A DNA stretch of 7,365 nt from assembly GCA_035450685.1 (NCBI GenBank), contig DAOTNF010000030.1, positions 1-7,365 of the forward strand, written 5' to 3'. Shown here one piece after another: positions 3,828-7,365 of this stretch (position 1 is its first letter; the number at the start of each line of letters is the position of its first letter). Under the pieces are notes generated by a model. It worked only from the letters and a program-made list of their open reading frames with translations, made no database searches and was not told where the DNA came from. The position numbers were made by a program, and so were the translations under genes. The stretch is from Syntrophosphaera sp035450685. GTDB lineage: Bacteria > Cloacimonadota > Cloacimonadia > Cloacimonadales > Cloacimonadaceae.

Positions 3828-6800
3828 ATGAAGAAATTCTTATTACTGCTCTTGACCACCTTGGTAATAGGTGGCTTGTTTGCAGCTCCTCTGAACGAGA
3901 GCTTTTCCGGTTCTACGTTCCCGCCATCGGGCTGGACTGTTTATAATCTTGACGGCGGTTATACCTGGGTTAGGAATACAGATTCCAGCCATTACAGAAC
4001 AGCCCCCGCCGGTGCGTCTATCAGGTATGATTCCGCCAGCACGCATGATGACTGGCTGGTAACTCCCTGCCTGGTCCCATCGGCAAGCAACTACACCTTG
4101 AGTTTCTGGGCAAGCCACTATTATAGCTACCCAGAGACATTCAAGGTGTGGATATCCACCGCCAGTAACGCGGTGAGTGATTTTACTACCCAATTGGGCC
4201 CGGAAATAACAACAACCACTACCTGGACCCAATATGACTACGATCTGTCCGCGTATATCGGGATGCCGATCTATTTCGCCATCCAAGCAACTTCTCTTAA
4301 CCAATACTATCTGAGAGTCGATGATTTCACCGGCCCGGATCTCATTACTTACCCCGAGCCAAGCAACCACGTGACTGGTTTTGCCGCGGGCAACCTGGCT
4401 TTAACATCCATCCAGTTGAACTGGACCGGAGCCACCGGCACGCAGCTGCCCACAGGTTATCTGATCCAGGCGATCACAGGCGCTGGCTCCTATGCCGCGG
4501 TCGCGGACGGAACTCCGGTTGCCAATGAAGCCGACTGGTCAGACGGCAACGCCGCGGTCAATGTATCCCATGTGGTGGGTGCCAACACCTACACCTTCAC
4601 GGGATTGACCCCCAACACTGCCTATGAATTCAAAATCTGGCCCTACACCAACGACGGGGCAGACATCGACTTCAAGGTTGACGCTCCCATCCCGACGGTG
4701 AATGCCTCTACACCCGACCCCGTCAAGCCTCTGCCCTACACCCAGGATTTCAACAGCGGCACATCGCTGTCCGCCATTGAGTGGACGGCTTCAGGTATGT
4801 ATATTAGCACCACACATGGCAATGGTGGCACCAACGGCCTTTGCGGGAATATGTGGAGCAACGGTTCCTCCCGCAACGCTATAACTCCCCCCATCGGGCC
4901 GATGACCAACGATTGCCAGATCCTGTTCGAATACCGGATCGTTGATTATACTGGCTATCCTGGAACTGCAACCGCCCTGGGCGCGGGCGATATGATCGAA
5001 GTGCAGATTTCCAACGATGACGGAACCACCTTCTCCACTGTTTACACCATCGATCAAAACAACCACGTGACCAGCACTAACTTTGCCGCGGTTACAATTC
5101 CCGTCACCGCCTATAATGGAAATATCATTAAGGTGAAATTCCTCTGCACATGGGGTAACGGGGACTATTACGTGGATATCGACAACGTGATCGTGCGGGA
5201 AGCCCCGCAGAGTGGTGTGCTGACTGTCAGTCCTGACCCGGTGAATTGTGGAATCAGCTATATCGGCTTCCAAAAAACAGTGCAGGTGTCACTCGCCAAC
5301 ACGGGTGTGGCAGCGTTCGACGTTACCAGCATCGCCTTGGCAGATTACACCGATTTTCAGCTTGCTAATCTGCCAGCCCTGCCCGTCACCATCAACCCCG
5401 GCGCTCCCGCCGTTACCTTCGACGTAGTTTTCGCCCCCACTATGGCAGGCGCCCTGACCACCAACCTGCTGATCAACGACACCCGTCAAAACAGCAGTAT
5501 CGTGGTAAGTGGCACCGGAGTGCAGGCCTTAGTTGGCGAAATCTGCGAGAATCCCTATCTTGCCACCCTGCCACTGGTTGACTATGCCGGCACCACAAAC
5601 GGATACGCCAACGACTATACCGCGGCAATGTTCACCGGATTGGGCCACAACTCCTATGTACAAGGCCCTGACTGGGTTGCCAAAGTAAGCATTCCAGAAG
5701 ATGGCTGGCTGGATATCAGCCTGGCCAACCCCAGCGGAGACACAGCTAACTACTATCCCGGCATATTCCTGGTCAACACCATTCCCAGCCTGGCCAACCC
5801 CGCCACAGTGCTGGCCCAGCATTACAATTACACAGCTCCTCTCAACATCACAGACGCGGTGGTTACTGCTGGAGACTACTATGTGATCGTGGACAACTGG
5901 GCACCCAGCCCCGATTATATCAACTTCGTGCTGAACATATCCTTCCAGCCGTACCCCTCCGGACCGGTCGCGGCACCCAACCTGGATTACCCGGCTGACA
6001 GACAGACTGATCTGCCCAAGACCGGATTCCCCTTCCAGTTCAGTTGGAACATGGCTGGCGCAGAACCGGAACAGTATGACCTGTGGATCGCCAAGGTGTC
6101 AGATCTGACCATAACTCCGTATGACCCGGACGAATTCTTCAACGTGGCTGAGGAATTCCCAAATGTTACCAGTCCTTACCAGCCCGCCTTCACATACGAT
6201 TACTCTGAAGTGTATGTCTGGACTGTACTGGGCTCCAGAGGAACTGATCCTGTGCAATTCCAGTGGCCGCCCTACGAATTCACGATCGAGAATCCGCCCC
6301 TCGTAATCACCTACATCCCTTATGGGGACGATTTCGAGAATCATGCCGATGATACCCTGCCAACTGGCTGGACAAGAAGCTCCCTGGGCGAGGGATGGAT
6401 TGTCTCCACTGATCACAGCAGCCAATACTTTAGTATCCCTGCTCACACTGTTTACGCGTCTGCCAACGATGACGCGCTCGGAAGCGGTAACGACGGCAGC
6501 ATGGACCTGCTGACCCTGCCTCTCTTCGACCTGAGCGGTATCACGGAAAACGACTTCCAACTCAAGTTCGATTCCTATTTCACCGGCACATACGGCCAGC
6601 TGGCAGACGTGGAAATCTCCGTTGACGGCGGAGCCTGGACAAGCATCTATTCCGTTCCTGCGGCGTCAGTCTGGACCGAACACGTTGTGAACCTCAGCGC
6701 GTACAAACCCAATCAGTTCCAACTCCGTTTCCACTCGGATGACAATGGAGGCTGGGCTTCCGGTTGGGCGATCGACAACGTTTTTGTCGAAGCCATCCTG

Positions 6801-7365
6801 GATTACGATGCTGAGGCTGTATCCATCGAAATGTATCAGTTGGTTGAGCCGGTTGCCTTCACCCCCATGGCCACAGTGGGCAACAAAGGAGCACAGACCA
6901 TCTCCTTCACCGTGACCATGACCATCGGCGGCACCACCCTGCCTGCCCAGAGTGTGACCGCCCTGGCGCCGGGAGAAACCCAGCAGCTTAGCTTCGGCAG
7001 CTTCACGCCAGTGGCAAACACCTTCTACGATGTGACTGTCACCACCAACCTGGCTGGCGACGAAAACCCTGCCAACGACACCATAACCGGCCAGTTCGTC
7101 TGTATTGAACTGAACAAGACTGCCTATGCCGACGTGGCTCATGATGCCTCAGGGGCGTTGAGCGGCCCTGCCACCTTCAGCCTGCGTAACCCCGGCGCCA
7201 TCACTGATTTGGCACCCGGAAACCCCTACACCAATCCCGACAGTTGGCTGACTGCCGCGGATTGGATCAACGGCGGCTGGTGGGGAACCGATTATAACGG
7301 TAACGACTGGTGGCAGATTGACACAACCACCGGCGCGGGAACTGACAACGGCGATGTCGGAATCG
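3828..7365 (+). CDS. Large secreted multi-domain surface protein B, 5' part
   Basis: The frame is open from ATG 3828 to the window end (1179 codons, no stop). Residues 1-19 are a classical signal peptide: KK, a Leu-rich core, then GLFA, with cleavage probably after A19. Then follow anchor-J module 1 (21-170; FPPSGW ... RVDDF), an FN3 module (about 177-297), anchor-J module 2 (about 302-460; DIDNV) and an Ig-like ASPM/SPD-2/Hydin or 'choice-of-anchor D' module (about 462-566; VSGTG end). After these come a PPC-like beta module (about 570-707), an FN3-like module (about 711-821; QWPPYEFTIE end), anchor-J module 3 (about 830-990; LPTGW ... GWAIDNV), a CARDB/Ig-like module (991-1094) and the start of a propeller (1095 on). 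The last three match the order in gene A, so roughly 270 more residues are expected downstream. Export to the cell surface is well supported; a binding or adhesion role is inferred. No catalytic residues were seen. Confidence 0.93.
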   Translation, partial: MKKFLLLLLTTLVIGGLFAAPLNESFSGSTFPPSGWTVYNLDGGYTWVRNTDSSHYRTAPAGASIRYDSASTHDDWLVTPCLVPSASNYTLSFWASHYYSYPETFKVWISTASNAVSDFTTQLGPEITTTTTWTQYDYDLSAYIGMPIYFAIQATSLNQYYLRVDDFTGPDLITYPEPSNHVTGFAAGNLALTSIQLNWTGATGTQLPTGYLIQAITGAGSYAAVADGTPVANEADWSDGNAAVNVSHVVGANTYTFTGLTPNTAYEFKIWPYTNDGADIDFKVDAPIPTVNASTPDPVKPLPYTQDFNSGTSLSAIEWTASGMYISTTHGNGGTNGLCGNMWSNGSSRNAITPPIGPMTNDCQILFEYRIVDYTGYPGTATALGAGDMIEVQISNDDGTTFSTVYTIDQNNHVTSTNFAAVTIPVTAYNGNIIKVKFLCTWGNGDYYVDIDNVIVREAPQSGVLTVSPDPVNCGISYIGFQKTVQVSLANTGVAAFDVTSIALADYTDFQLANLPALPVTINPGAPAVTFDVVFAPTMAGALTTNLLINDTRQNSSIVVSGTGVQALVGEICENPYLATLPLVDYAGTTNGYANDYTAAMFTGLGHNSYVQGPDWVAKVSIPEDGWLDISLANPSGDTANYYPGIFLVNTIPSLANPATVLAQHYNYTAPLNITDAVVTAGDYYVIVDNWAPSPDYINFVLNISFQPYPSGPVAAPNLDYPADRQTDLPKTGFPFQFSWNMAGAEPEQYDLWIAKVSDLTITPYDPDEFFNVAEEFPNVTSPYQPAFTYDYSEVYVWTVLGSRGTDPVQFQWPPYEFTIENPPLVITYIPYGDDFENHADDTLPTGWTRSSLGEGWIVSTDHSSQYFSIPAHTVYASANDDALGSGNDGSMDLLTLPLFDLSGITENDFQLKFDSYFTGTYGQLADVEISVDGGAWTSIYSVPAASVWTEHVVNLSAYKPNQFQLRFHSDDNGGWASGWAIDNVFVEAILDYDAEAVSIEMYQLVEPVAFTPMATVGNKGAQTISFTVTMTIGGTTLPAQSVTALAPGETQQLSFGSFTPVANTFYDVTVTTNLAGDENPANDTITGQFVCIELNKTAYADVAHDASGALSGPATFSLRNPGAITDLAPGNPYTNPDSWLTAADWINGGWWGTDYNGNDWWQIDTTTGAGTDNGDVGI
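6261..6290 (+). repeat. Short direct repeat shared with gene A (copy 2)
   Basis: It matches 37-66 at 28 of 30 bases; both differences are at third codon positions. It marks the left edge of the non-homologous anchor-J block in gene B. Confidence 0.85.
6816..7127 (+). repeat. 312-bp intragenic direct repeat, copy 2 (CARDB/Ig-like module of gene B)
   Basis: It is about 92% identical to 574-885 by hand count, without gaps. Many of the 25 differences are silent third-position changes, so the protein module is under constraint or was recently copied. Similarity continues, more weakly and with gaps, to the window end, where it corresponds to about 1134 in gene A. Confidence 0.9.

Noticed and set aside
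4791..5822. Several - strand open frames opposite gene B
   Set aside because: They are shadows of the continuous + strand frame and have no domain signs of their own.
6666..7142. - strand frame resembling part of the frame at 154-1602
   Set aside because: The two antisense products look alike only because the + strand genes are about 92% identical there (574-885 and 6816-7127). This is not evidence of a conserved antisense protein.

Overview
The window holds the end of one very large secreted, multi-domain surface protein gene and the beginning of a second, paralogous one, both on the + strand. Between them lie about 1.9 kb that are almost entirely repeats and hairpins. The protein style suggests a Gram-negative anaerobe of the Cloacimonadota (WWE1) type or a relative in the Fibrobacterota/Bacteroidota neighbourhood: long mosaics of 'choice-of-anchor J' (cleaved-adhesin/MAM-like) modules, fibronectin type III-like and Ig-like modules, a YVTN/WD-like propeller and a GA-x-Y-x-V-Y type C-terminal module. 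This assignment is inference from protein style only. No rRNA, tRNA or housekeeping gene is present to anchor it.

Layout. Positions 1-1953: 3' part of surface protein gene A (650 codons, 5' end outside the window). It ends in a C-terminal fibronectin-like module followed by an unusual basic tail. Positions 1968-2021: a small hairpin and then a strong intrinsic terminator. Positions 2040-3280: a repeat-rich region with no convincing gene. It holds two copies of a 96-bp nested palindrome, a short version of that palindrome, a different three-hairpin body, and short-period (8-10 nt) arrays of several types. It also holds a long interrupted inverted repeat and two consensus-like sigma-70 promoters pointing to the right. 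Positions 3286-3827: a promoter-like site and about 500 nt of hairpin-rich sequence leading to the next gene, with one doubtful small ORF. Positions 3828-7365: 5' part of surface protein gene B (1179 codons seen, uninterrupted, 3' end outside the window), with a clear Shine-Dalgarno site and signal peptide.

Genes A and B share a C-terminal architecture. A 312-bp stretch is about 92% identical by hand count (574-885 and 6816-7127), and a 30-bp stretch matches 28/30 (37-66 and 6261-6290). The anchor-J module lying between these two matching stretches is clearly different in the two genes. The pair therefore looks like a tandem duplication shaped by module exchange or gene conversion. Both proteins are expected to be exported and to act at or outside the cell surface, probably in adhesion or carbohydrate/particle binding. 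No enzymatic motif was seen in either. The most interesting non-coding observation is that the intergenic repeats appear composite: a common upstream module (GAAACAA ... ACCAGACTATA ... CCG.GTCAT) is joined to different hairpin bodies.
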